NCBI RefSeq assembly: GCF_014650495.1
Contig: NZ_BMVB01000006.1
Coordinates: 124,001-188,000, forward strand
DNA: 64,000 nt
Direction of reading: 5' to 3'
From: Streptomyces cinnamoneus
GTDB lineage: Bacteria > Actinomycetota > Actinomycetes > Streptomycetales > Streptomycetaceae
The translations under genes were made by a program, and so were the position numbers. Below the pieces are notes generated by a model. That model had not been told where the DNA came from. It searched no databases and saw nothing but the letters and a program-made list of their open reading frames with translations. This document shows positions 47,315 to 55,787 of the stretch, in pieces. The stretch's first letter is position 1; every line of letters starts with the position of its first letter.

Positions 47315-48676
47315 ATGACCGCACTCCAGGGCGCCGCCCGGACCGGCTTCCGTCCGCTGTCCGGCCTGCACGCCACGACCTGCACCGTCGCCCCGGCGGC
47401 GGTACGCACCGAGCCGGCGCCCGGCCCCGCCGCCGTCAGCTCCTCCGCCCGTTCGTCCGCCCGCTCTCCGGTCCGTCCCCATCTGCTGCTGGTGGGCGGG
47501 AAGGACTCGGGTTTCGCGTCCCTCGCCGAGCTCGGCATCCGGATCACCCTCCTCCAGGAACGCGGCAACCTCACGGCACTCCAGGCCGAACGGGCCGACA
47601 CCCTGATCGTCCACGACCGGGTCGACGCCAACCGCGCGGAGACCACCGCGGTCTTTCTCCACGAGCACGGTGCCGTCCCGTTCGACGCGGTGCTGTCCTT
47701 CGCGGAACAGCATCTGCTGACCGCCGCGCGCATCGGTGAGCGGCTCTCGCTCGTGCACAATCCGTTGCCCGCCGTGCGTGACAGCCGCGACAAGCTCCGC
47801 ATGCGCGCCCTGCTGGACGAACACGGGCTGAGCAGCGTTGCCTACCGCGCCTGCGGCTCCCTCGCCGAGGCCACCGCGTTCCAGGATCGGCTGGGAGCGC
47901 CCGTCGTCCTCAAGCCCGCGGCCGGCTCCGGCAGCCGCGGCGTCTGCCTGGCCGACGGAGCCGACGGGCCCGACGGACTGGCCGCGGCCTGGGAGAAGGC
48001 ATCGGCGGGAGGCGGCGCGGTCCTGGCCGAGGAGTACGTTCCCGGGCAGGAGGTGAGTGTCGAGACGCTCACGCTCGACGGCAAGCACGAGGTCCTGGCG
48101 GTCACGGAGAAGGCCACCACCGGGCCGCCCGCCTTCGTCGAGACCGGACATCAGCTGCCGGCGCGGCTCGCCCCCGCCGTCCAGGAGGCGGTGACGTCGG
48201 CGGTCACCGCGCTGCTCGATGCCCTGGGCCACCGGTGGGGGCCCGCGCACACCGAGTTCAGGATCCGCCGGGACGGCACGCCCGTCGTCATCGAGACCCA
48301 GACCCGCTTCGGCGGCGACCAGATCTGGCAGATGGTGGAGCTGGTGACGGGGGTGCGTCTCGCGGCGGCGACGGCCGCGGCGATGCTCGGTGTGGAGGGA
48401 CCCGTCAGCACGGCCCCGCGCGCCGGGGCCGCGGCGATCCGCTTCTTCGCCCACGAGAACACCGTCGTCCGGGCGGTCGGCGGTGCCGAGGCGGCCCGCG
48501 CACTGCCGGGAGTGGTGACCGTGCAGCTCACCGCGCGAGCGGGCCAGGCACTGGGCCGGCTCGAAGGGTCCGGCAGCCGGCAGGGGTACGTGCTGGCGAC
48601 CGGGGCGGACGGGAAGGAGGCCGCCGAGCGGGCGGAAGCGGCCCACAGGGCGGTCGGCTTCGTGGTGGACGCGTGA
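47315..48676 (+). CDS. ATP-grasp ligase (L-amino-acid ligase-like)
   Basis: 453 residues. ATP-grasp signature: VVLKPAAGSGSRGVCLAD (nucleotide-binding loop), EEYVPGQEVSVETLT (large loop) and THTEFRI-type metal site seen as AHTEFRIRRDGTPVVIETQTRFGGD. The N-terminal pre-ATP-grasp fold begins near residue 55 after a low-complexity extension. Family members join a carboxylate to an amine via an acyl-phosphate, including the BacD-type dipeptide ligases. AAAGGTGA precedes the ATG. Located directly after a free-amino-acid hydroxylase, it may build a dipeptide or amide from hydroxy-amino acid (inference). Carboxylase-subunit-like alternatives cannot be excluded. Confidence 0.82.
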   Translation: MTALQGAARTGFRPLSGLHATTCTVAPAAVRTEPAPGPAAVSSSARSSARSPVRPHLLLVGGKDSGFASLAELGIRITLLQERGNLTALQAERADTLIVHDRVDANRAETTAVFLHEHGAVPFDAVLSFAEQHLLTAARIGERLSLVHNPLPAVRDSRDKLRMRALLDEHGLSSVAYRACGSLAEATAFQDRLGAPVVLKPAAGSGSRGVCLADGADGPDGLAAAWEKASAGGGAVLAEEYVPGQEVSVETLTLDGKHEVLAVTEKATTGPPAFVETGHQLPARLAPAVQEAVTSAVTALLDALGHRWGPAHTEFRIRRDGTPVVIETQTRFGGDQIWQMVELVTGVRLAAATAAAMLGVEGPVSTAPRAGAAAIRFFAHENTVVRAVGGAEAARALPGVVTVQLTARAGQALGRLEGSGSRQGYVLATGADGKEAAERAEAAHRAVGFVVDA

Positions 48677-48786
48677 GGGGGCCGGGGCCACCGCCCTCAC
48701 CACGGCGATGGTCTGTCACACCCTGGGTGAGACCTGGCAGTCGGCCGGCGGCCGGGAGATCGGTGACGCGCTGAGCCCGGGGGACG

Positions 48787-49371
48787 TCAGTCCTGCATCG
48801 ACTGCAGGGCGAGGAGCACGGCGTCGGTGGAGTCGATGCGGGCGATCATCGGCAGGATGCGGGTGATCGCGAATTCCTGGTGCTCGGCGGAGAAAGTGCT
48901 GGTGGCGTCCTCGGTGACGACGACGTGGTAGCCGTGCTCGTAGGCGCAGCGGGCCGTTGACTCCACCGCCAGGTTGGTCGCGACACCGGTCAGCACGATC
49001 TCCTCGATGCCGCGGCGGCGCAGCTGGATGTCGAGTTCGGTGCCGGTGAAGGCGCCCCACTGCCGCTTGGTGATCAGCAGGTCGGTGGGGTGCGGCGCGA
49101 GCTCCGGGGCGAGTGCGGAGTACTCGGGGTGCAGAGCGGGCGGGTTGTGGGGAACGTCGGCGCGCGGCCGGAGCGCGGCACCGCCGTCGGGGCCGTGGGC
49201 GACGTTGACGAGGACGACCGGCAGGCCGGCGGCGCGGAAGGCGTGCGCCAGGCGGGCGCTGTTGTCCACGACGCGAGCGGCCGGGTGCGGCTGGAGCGGG
49301 AGGCCGAGGATGCCCTGCTGCACGTCGAGGACGACGAGGGCGGTTCGGGGGCTGAGGTCGGTGACCGGCAT
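48787..49371 (-). CDS. Isochorismatase-fold hydrolase without the catalytic Cys
   Basis: 194 residues of the cysteine-hydrolase superfamily. ALVVLDVQQGILG contains the conserved Asp, ITKRQWGAFTGTELDIQLRRRG the catalytic Lys region, and VATNLAVESTARCAYEHGY the loop where amidase-type members have Cys. Here that position is Ala (TNLAVEST), as in true isochorismatases and a subset of uncharacterised members, so nicotinamidase-like thioester chemistry is unlikely. Start ATG 49371. 57 bp downstream of the DHA2 exporter gene in the same direction and probably co-transcribed with it and the MarR gene. Confidence 0.85.
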   Translation of the reverse strand: MPVTDLSPRTALVVLDVQQGILGLPLQPHPAARVVDNSARLAHAFRAAGLPVVLVNVAHGPDGGAALRPRADVPHNPPALHPEYSALAPELAPHPTDLLITKRQWGAFTGTELDIQLRRRGIEEIVLTGVATNLAVESTARCAYEHGYHVVVTEDATSTFSAEHQEFAITRILPMIARIDSTDAVLLALQSMQD

Positions 49372-49427
49372 GGAAGGTGTCCTTTCCTGCGTGCGTGGGT
49401 GCGCACGCTCGGGTGGGGCCGGGCGGG

Positions 49428-50843
49428 TCAGTCGCGGGGTCCGGCGGGCTTGAGGTGCGCGGTGGTGGCGGCGTTCATGAGAAGTACGGCACTGATGCCG
49501 GTGAGCACGGCGGCCAGTACGTGGAGGCCACCGTCGTCGGCCTGCCCGCCGACGGCGATTCCCACGAGGGCGGACGCGAGGTTGGCTCCGACGTACTGGG
49601 CCGTGCGGTAGAGGCCGGAGGCGGTGCCGATCCGATCGGCCGGTGCGGTGCGGTACATCAGCGTCTGGTTGCCGAGGCTGTTGAAGCCGTTGGGCAGGCC
49701 GAGCACGGCGGCGATGACGAGCACCACCCACAGGGGCACGCCCGAGCCGATCAGGCCGAGGGCACCGCTGCCCAGGCACAGGGCGGCGGACCCGGTGATC
49801 AGTACGGCCCGCAGGCCACGGTCCACGATCCGGGTGGCGCCCATGGTGGTGAGGAAGCCCAGGAGGGCGACGGGCAGCATGACCAGCCCGGACTGGGACT
49901 CGGTCAGCCCCCGCCCCTGCTGGAGCCACTGGGGCAGGGCATAGGTGACGGAGTAGAAGACGACGTAGGTGGCCGCACAGCGGACGTACGTCGCGGCCAG
50001 CGGCCGGTTGCGGCCGATCATGCGCAGGTCCACGAAGGGCCGGACGGCACGCAGCTCACGGACGACGAGCGCGGCGGTCAGCACGACGAAGACGGCGAGC
50101 GCCCACCACCGGGGACGGTCCGGCAGCGAGAGCAGGAACAGCATCAGCCCGCACAGCTCGCCCACGAACAGGGCCATGCCTGCGAGGTCGAGCTCGCGGA
50201 GGGCGGCGACGACGCCACCGTGCCGCACCGGCCGGTCGGCGGGCAGCCACGCGAGCGCCATCACCATGGCCGCGAGTGCCAACGGGACGTTGACCCAGAA
50301 GATGGCGCGCCAGTCCGCGTACTCCACGAGCAGGCCGCCGAGCGGCGGGCCGAGCGCGACGGCCACCTGGGAGGCGGCGGAGATGACGCCGAGCCCGCCG
50401 GTGGGCACGGCACTCGGGCCGGTGTGTTCGGTGGCCCGGGCACGCAGCATCGACATGCCGGCCGGATACGCGGCGGAGGTGCCGATGCCGAGCAGGACCC
50501 GGGAGGCGATCAGCCAGCCGAGGCCGGGGGCGAAGGGCGCGGCGCCGGCCGCCGTGAGCACCAGGCCCAGGCCGAGGAGGAAGACGCGGCGGGCGCCGAA
50601 GGCGTCCGCCAGCCGGCCCATGGTGGGCTGGGCCACGGCGGTGGCCAGGTACAGCCCGGACACCAGCCAGATCACCTCGGACCCGGCGTGGAACGCCTTC
50701 CGGAGGGAGAGCAACGCCACGGCGATCATCGAGGAGTTGAGCGCGTTGAGCAGCGTGCCCAAGGCGATCGGGGCGAGGAAGCCGAGCGGTGTGCGGACGC
50801 GGTCCGTGGCTTCGGTCGCGTTCCGCGCTGTTGGTAACGCCAC
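49428..50843 (-). CDS. MFS exporter, DHA2 (14-TM drug:H+ antiporter) family
   Basis: 471 residues with about 14 membrane helices. Motif A reads GRLADAFGARRVFLLG and motif C-like GGLGVISAASQVAVALGPPLGG, the DHA2/EmrB-QacA arrangement of proton-driven drug exporters. GTG 50843 follows AGGAGGCGCC. It sits 18 bp behind a MarR regulator, the classical arrangement for a repressor-controlled efflux pump, and may export the product of the nearby oxygenase/ligase genes or give general drug resistance. Confidence 0.9.
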   Translation of the reverse strand: MALPTARNATEATDRVRTPLGFLAPIALGTLLNALNSSMIAVALLSLRKAFHAGSEVIWLVSGLYLATAVAQPTMGRLADAFGARRVFLLGLGLVLTAAGAAPFAPGLGWLIASRVLLGIGTSAAYPAGMSMLRARATEHTGPSAVPTGGLGVISAASQVAVALGPPLGGLLVEYADWRAIFWVNVPLALAAMVMALAWLPADRPVRHGGVVAALRELDLAGMALFVGELCGLMLFLLSLPDRPRWWALAVFVVLTAALVVRELRAVRPFVDLRMIGRNRPLAATYVRCAATYVVFYSVTYALPQWLQQGRGLTESQSGLVMLPVALLGFLTTMGATRIVDRGLRAVLITGSAALCLGSGALGLIGSGVPLWVVLVIAAVLGLPNGFNSLGNQTLMYRTAPADRIGTASGLYRTAQYVGANLASALVGIAVGGQADDGGLHVLAAVLTGISAVLLMNAATTAHLKPAGPRD

Positions 50844-50861
50844 GGCGCCTCCTGGGGTCTC

Positions 50862-51296
50862 CTAGGTTTCGGACAGCAGGTCCAGCAGTTTGTTCGCGGC
50901 CGCGAGCACGTCCCGCTCGACCGGTGTCAGCCGCCGGGCAATGGCCTGGGCCAGCCACTCGTCGCGCGTCCTGCGGTCGTCCTGCACCAGGCGGCGGCCC
51001 TCGTCGGTGATCTCGACGACGACCTGCCGCCCGTCCTGGGGGTGCGGGCGACGGGTGAGGAGGCCGCGCTCCTCCAGGGAGGCGAGCTGCCGGGTCAGGG
51101 ACTGCGGCTGCACGCCTTCGAAGGCGGCGAGGTCCTTGGGGCTGAGCGGCCCCAGCCGGTCCAGCCGGCTCAGCACGGACGTGCTCGTCAGGCCCAGGCC
51201 GTGTGCGGGGCGTTCCTGGCGCATGCGCCGGGCCAGGGCGGACACGCTGTCGCGGGTCCGCCCGGCCAGGTCGGTGAGGTCGGGTGTCTCGTCCAT
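50862..51296 (-). CDS. MarR-family transcriptional repressor
   Basis: 144 residues. Winged helix: STSVLSRLDRLGPLSPKDLA, then QPQSLTRQLASLEERGLLTRRPHPQDGR and VVVEITDEGRRLVQ, followed by a C-terminal dimer helix. First gene of the marR-exporter-isochorismatase operon. A GCTTATAAGC palindrome 12 bp upstream of the ATG is the likely autoregulatory operator. Ligand unknown. Confidence 0.92.
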   Translation of the reverse strand: MDETPDLTDLAGRTRDSVSALARRMRQERPAHGLGLTSTSVLSRLDRLGPLSPKDLAAFEGVQPQSLTRQLASLEERGLLTRRPHPQDGRQVVVEITDEGRRLVQDDRRTRDEWLAQAIARRLTPVERDVLAAANKLLDLLSET

Positions 51297-51308
51297 GAAC
51301 GAAGCCTA

Positions 51309-51318
51309 GCTTATAAGC
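51309..51318. promoter_or_regulatory. Palindrome upstream of the MarR gene
   Basis: GCTTATAAGC, a perfect 10-bp palindrome containing a TATAAG-like -10, lies 12 bp before the start codon. Binding there would shut off the marR-exporter operon. Confidence 0.5.
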
Positions 51319-51482
51319 ACAGCTTCCTATGCCGTCAAGCGACCACCCCACCCTTCCCTCGTAAAGTCACCACAAACCAAGGCACTTATGGAGAGTCGAG
51401 CGCACACCCCGGCGCGCATTTACTTCGCTTCGCTTATCACTATTGACCTGTCGATCGTGATCCACTACCGGTCCTCCGGCCC

Positions 51483-54221
51483 CTACGAAACCGTCACTTC
51501 CGCAATGCCCGTACGGGACGTGGCGCCGGAGTCGCCGTGCACCACCACCCGTACGTATCGGGCCGCACCGGCTACGGCGTCGCGCCAGTGCCGCCCGTCG
51601 GTGGACAGCTGGACGTCGTACGCATCCGGCGCCGGACCGTTCCACGTGGGGGTGACCTTGGTGACGCGTACGGCCTTGCCGAGGTCGGTGGTCAGGCTGC
51701 CGCCCGGCCCGTCGGGCACCCAGGCCGTGGCGGGGTTGCCGTCGACGGCGGCGGCCGCGTACATGCCGGGCTCCTCGGAGGAGGCGGTGACGGTGGTACA
51801 GCGGGCCAGGTTGTCCGTGGGGGCGAGGTCGGGGCGGCGCGTCTCCAGGACGGCCGGGGCGGCCTTGGTGAGGACGCGTTCGCCCTGCGGGGTGTCCAGG
51901 GTCATGGGCGCGCCGTCGGTGAGCCGCACGGTGGTGTCGTGGGCGCCGAGTTCGACGTCGTACGTGCGGCCCTGCCAGTGCAGCCCGCGCAGGGTGACGC
52001 CGCGGCCGAGCTGCGGCGGCAGCATCGGGTCGAGGCGGAGCCGGTCCTCGCGCATCCGCATGCCGGTCAGGCCGTTGGTGAAGATCTGCAGGAAGCCGCC
52101 CTTGCCCGTGAGGAAGTCGTGCGCGGGCGAGCCGGCCAGCGGGTCCTCGGCACCCGCCTTGGCGCCGCGGGCCTCCGAGAACAGGGCGAAGGGGCCGCGG
52201 ACGAACGGCCTGATGGAGCGCTGCAGGTAGGTGTACGTGGAGCAGCCCGCCTCGCCCGTGCCGGCGGCGGCGATGGCGTGCACCGAGTCCGTCATGGCGG
52301 GGCCGTCGGGGTCGGTGCGCTGGGCGTAGTAGTCCAGGGTGCGGGCCGCGGCGTCCTTCGGCATCGGCCATTCCAGGGGGTACGTCAGCAGCACGGTGTC
52401 GGCCTGCTTGATCTTGCTGCCGCGGTAGCCGTCGTACTGCTGGAAGACCTGGTGTTCCGCGTCGTACGGGATCCTGATCCGGTCGGCGATCGCCGTCCAC
52501 TCCCCCGGGGCGCGCTCGCCCAGCAGCTGCGCGGCACGGGTGGCGTTGCGCAGTGCGGTGACGGCGCCGGCGTTGGTGAAGACCGCGTCGTCGACGCCGT
52601 TGCTGTACTCGTCGGGGCCGGCGGTGTCCTTGATGGAGTAGCTGCCGTCCGCGTTGCGGCTGACCCTCCCGGCCCAGAACTCGGCTATGCCCCGTATGAC
52701 CGGCCAGCCGCGCTCGCGCAGCCAGTGGGTGTCGCCGGTGGCGAGGTAGTACTGCCAGGTGGCGAGGGATATGTCCGACTGGAGGTGGATCTGGGTGCGG
52801 CAGTGGGGCGGGTCGACGCTGTGGCACTCCTGGGCGAGGTCGCCCTTGCTGCCGCTGTTCCAGGGGTAGAAGAGCCCCTGGTAGCCGAGCTTGCGGGCGT
52901 TCTCGCGGGCTCCTTCGAGGGTCCGGTAACGGTACTCGACGACGGTCCTGGCGAGGTCGGGCGAGGTGGCCAGGAGGGCCGGGTACATCCAGGTCTCTGC
53001 GTCCCAGAAGACGAGGCCCGCGTAGTTGTCGCTGGTCAGCCCGGCCGGGGCGATGCTGTTGGCGGCGCCTTCCCGGGTGCTGGACAGCAGCCCGTACCGG
53101 GCGGAGCGCACCCATGCCTGCAGCTCGCGCTGCCCCGGCACCTCGATGTCGGAGCGCCACATCCGGGCCCAGGCGGCGGTGTGGGCGCGCAGCAGCCCGT
53201 CCCAGCCGCGCCGGGCGGCGAACAGGGAGGCGGTGGTGGCGTCCTGGCGGGGCGCGTGCGAGGTGAGGGCGGTGTCGACGCCCACGTACTTGGTGAGTTC
53301 GTACGCCTGGCCCTTGCGGACGGGGAAGGTGAGGGACTGCCGGACGCTCAAGTCCTCGGCGGCCGACGCGCCTTGGGTCGTGGCCGGGCGAACGCCGCGC
53401 CCGGCGCGCAGGGTGGAGGCGACGGCGCCGTCGGTGTCCGTGCCGTCGGTGCGGAAGGTCACGTCCATGGTGCGGCCGTCCCGGCCGGACCCCGCGATCC
53501 GGTCACCGCCCCCGGTCTGCCGGATGCGCCGGGCGCCGCGCCCGTCGAGCAGATCGGTGACGGTGGCGTCGCCGCTCCAGCGCGGGGTCATGCTCAGCCG
53601 TACGGCGCCCGCGTGCGGATTGGTGCGGTCGGCCAGCACTTCGTAGACGAGGTCGGTCTTCCGTCCGTCGGCAGCGGTCCAGGTCAGGGAGGTCCGGACG
53701 ATGCCGCAGTGCAGGAAGAGGGTTTGGCGATACCCGGATATTCGGCCCGGTTTCGTCAAAGAGTTGAACGTATCGCCGTGTTCGCCGCCGGTGCCGACGG
53801 TGAGGCCGGTCCAGGTGGGCAGGGCGGCGACGGCCTGCCGGTCCGCGGCGGTCTGCTGGTTGTGCGCGTAGAGCCCGGACACGAACGAACCGTCGTAGCT
53901 CGGAGTGAAGAGCGGCCACCCGGTCTTGGCGCCGCTGTCGGTGTAGCCGGCGCCGTTGGGTGGTATGCGCTGCCCCAGGTAGCCGTTGCCCACGTAGGCG
54001 TGGTGGGTGTCGTCCGTGGTGAGGCGGGCTGTTTCGAGTGTCCACCCGTCGCCCGTCCGGCAGTTGCCGGCGGGCGGGGCGGCGGCGGGGAGATGGTCGG
54101 CGGTGGGAGGTTGCGGTGCTGGCGCGGCGGCCGCGGGCGGTACCGAGGCGACGAGCGCGCCTGCGAGCAGCAGTGCGGACAGGCGGGTGGGACGCGGTCG
54201 CGCACCGGGAGAGTACGTCAT
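51483..54221 (-). CDS. Secreted GH65 enzyme (acid-trehalase-like) with C-terminal discoidin-type domain
   Basis: 912 residues. Signal peptide ~1-33. GH65 layout: N-terminal beta-sandwich (NGYLGQRIPPNGAGY), linker, and an (alpha/alpha)6 barrel with FWDAETWMYPALLA and the catalytic-acid motif IKDTAGPDEYSNGVDD, then a short beta domain. The last ~130 residues (TTVTASSEEPGMYAAAAVDG, TAWVPDGPGGSLTTDLG) are an F5/8-type C (CBM32-like) carbohydrate-binding module. Most similar in layout to secreted acid trehalases, which hydrolyse trehalose; phosphorolytic kojibiose/maltose activity is the alternative. A palindromic operator lies upstream. ATG 54221. Confidence 0.85.
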   Translation of the reverse strand: MTYSPGARPRPTRLSALLLAGALVASVPPAAAAPAPQPPTADHLPAAAPPAGNCRTGDGWTLETARLTTDDTHHAYVGNGYLGQRIPPNGAGYTDSGAKTGWPLFTPSYDGSFVSGLYAHNQQTAADRQAVAALPTWTGLTVGTGGEHGDTFNSLTKPGRISGYRQTLFLHCGIVRTSLTWTAADGRKTDLVYEVLADRTNPHAGAVRLSMTPRWSGDATVTDLLDGRGARRIRQTGGGDRIAGSGRDGRTMDVTFRTDGTDTDGAVASTLRAGRGVRPATTQGASAAEDLSVRQSLTFPVRKGQAYELTKYVGVDTALTSHAPRQDATTASLFAARRGWDGLLRAHTAAWARMWRSDIEVPGQRELQAWVRSARYGLLSSTREGAANSIAPAGLTSDNYAGLVFWDAETWMYPALLATSPDLARTVVEYRYRTLEGARENARKLGYQGLFYPWNSGSKGDLAQECHSVDPPHCRTQIHLQSDISLATWQYYLATGDTHWLRERGWPVIRGIAEFWAGRVSRNADGSYSIKDTAGPDEYSNGVDDAVFTNAGAVTALRNATRAAQLLGERAPGEWTAIADRIRIPYDAEHQVFQQYDGYRGSKIKQADTVLLTYPLEWPMPKDAAARTLDYYAQRTDPDGPAMTDSVHAIAAAGTGEAGCSTYTYLQRSIRPFVRGPFALFSEARGAKAGAEDPLAGSPAHDFLTGKGGFLQIFTNGLTGMRMREDRLRLDPMLPPQLGRGVTLRGLHWQGRTYDVELGAHDTTVRLTDGAPMTLDTPQGERVLTKAAPAVLETRRPDLAPTDNLARCTTVTASSEEPGMYAAAAVDGNPATAWVPDGPGGSLTTDLGKAVRVTKVTPTWNGPAPDAYDVQLSTDGRHWRDAVAGAARYVRVVVHGDSGATSRTGIAEVTVS

Positions 54222-54288
54222 TGTTCTCCGTCGGTCTGGATCTCCTGCGAGAGTCCCGCGACCCTAAATTTAGTGAACGGAAAACGTC

Positions 54289-54304
54289 AACAGCAGTTGC
54301 TGTT
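54289..54304. promoter_or_regulatory. AACAGCA-GT-TGCTGTT palindrome upstream of the GH65 gene
   Basis: A 16-bp perfect inverted repeat 68 bp before the GH65 start, with a second palindrome CTAAATTTAG at 54264-54273. It resembles operators of sugar-responsive repressors; no regulator gene is adjacent. Confidence 0.5.
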
Positions 54305-54449
54305 CATGCGACTTCCGAAGGCGACGATTCGACTGCGACGCACCAACCCCTTCCCAAGCCGGACATGCCTCGCATGACGGCCCTCCGCATGACGGCGGGC
54401 GCGGTGCGAAGATTCGCCACCGGGCGCCGGCCGTGTGCACCGTGGCCGG

Positions 54450-54590
54450 TGGCCACGGGAGGAGGACGAGCCGCCAGGCGCGGTCGCGCAGTCCCGCCGC
54501 GACGGCGGCGTCGACCACGCCGCGCAGGGGGTCCCGTTCGGCGGAATACCAGGCCGGCGTGTCCCGTACGCTCCGTGACGCCCCGGATCG
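54450..54590 (-). pseudogene. Fragment of an AfsR/SARP-type TPR regulator
   Basis: One frame on the minus strand reads TPAWYSAERDPLRGVVDAA followed by VAAGLRDRAWRLVLL. This is the recognisable start of the TPR half of AfsR-like NTPase regulators (family pattern: A-W-F-x-A-E-R ... A-A-x-x-G-L-x-x-x-A-W-R-L). Coding sense is lost within ~40 codons on both sides, with no start or full domain. Remnant only. Confidence 0.45.
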
Positions 54591-54719
54591 CGGCGGACCA
54601 CGGGCCCCGGGCGGTCTGCCCCGTCGTGGTGGAACCGCATCGGTGAGGCGCCCGTCGGCTCACCCGGGGCCGGCCTGGATCTCCGTCTCGATGCGGTGAC
54701 GCACGCGGGCGGCAAGCCC

Positions 54720-55398
54720 GATGAGCGGATGCGAGCGAACTGCCGTGGGAGCAACGGGCGATGTGGAGAGATAGAAGGCCCGCAGGAGTCCGCGGTGGAA
54801 GCGGCCGATGAACTCCGCCCCGAGGCAGGGGCCCATGCCGGGGAGGCTGTTGATCACCTTGGCGTATTGGTGCTGGTGAAACCGGGCCTCGATGAGGGCG
54901 TCGATCTCGGCGATCTCCTCGTTGAGGGCGATCACCCCGTTCGCGAGGCGGGCCACCAGCGACGCGGCCGGCTTCTCGCCAGGCAGGGCGGTGTGCTGGC
55001 TCTGAGCCGCCTCGACCGCCGTCCGGGCCGGCTCAGCGACGCCTCTGACCTTGCAGGTCTTCAGCCAGGTCTCGATGCGCTTGGCGCCGGTGCGGCGGAT
55101 CGCCGCCGGCGTCTGGTAGCAGGTCGGCAGCATGACAGGCCCCTGGTTGGTCAGCGTTGGCGCACGTTCGAGCGCAGGGAAGATCGCCAGCAGCTGGGCG
55201 CGGAGCCGATTGATCTGCCGGCCGCCGCCCACAGCACGTCCTCGGAGAGGGCCAGGACGTCGCCGTGAGGCCCGGCAACTCAGTTTCGTCGTTGAGGACT
55301 CGGCGCGAGAGCAGCCGTTCCCCTGCCGCGTCGATCACTACACAGTGGTGGTGTTCCTTGCCGATGTCCAACCCGGCCCAGATCTCGGGCACGGTCAC
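54720..55398 (-). pseudogene. Decayed IS110-type (DEDD) transposase
   Basis: The N-terminus (GTG 55398) reads EIWAGLDIGKEHHHCVVID, the DEDD start of IS110 transposases. After ~35 codons the frame shifts, near 55255, and joins directly to GGGRQINRLRAQLLAIFPALE, skipping roughly 90 residues of the catalytic domain. The middle continues in frame to INSLPGMGPCLGAEFIG and then jumps to RFHRGLLRAFYLS, omitting ~40 residues of the Transposase_20 domain. One frameshift and two internal deletions make it inactive. No terminal repeats were recognised. Confidence 0.8.
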
Positions 55399-55787
55399 TT
55401 CCGCCGGGCCGTCGTCACGTTCACCCTGCAGACGACCTCGCCGGCACTGTCCTACGAAGCGATCAAGTCGCGTATCCCCATCAGCGGTCAAGTCGTCGCG
55501 GGCCCCGGGCGGCCAAGTTTCGCGCGTCGCGGCGAAGCTGCACGCCGACCAGCCTGAGACCTACCCCGCACGCACCTGGGCAGCCTGGCTGTGCGGGGGA
55601 GCACGCCCCCGAGCGCTGGCGCAAAGTCCTGGCAGGGTTCGGCGCCACCGCGCGGTCCACTCGGGGCGGAGGCGACCGGGTTCCCTGGGATCGGGGAGGC
55701 AGCGGGGGTACGGCCAGGGCCTGTTGGGCCGAGTGAGCCAATGAGATGATCAAGAGGGAACTTACTTGGTTATGTAGGGGGTTGACC
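55399..55787. other. Intergenic remnant DNA
   Basis: 389 bp between the dead transposase and the nuclease gene. A short + frame near 55605-55650 (GEHAPERWRKVLAGFGA) looks like the tail of a lost coding region but is too short to identify. The 3' end (55740-55785) is AT-richer and holds the probable promoter of the nuclease gene. Confidence 0.4.
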
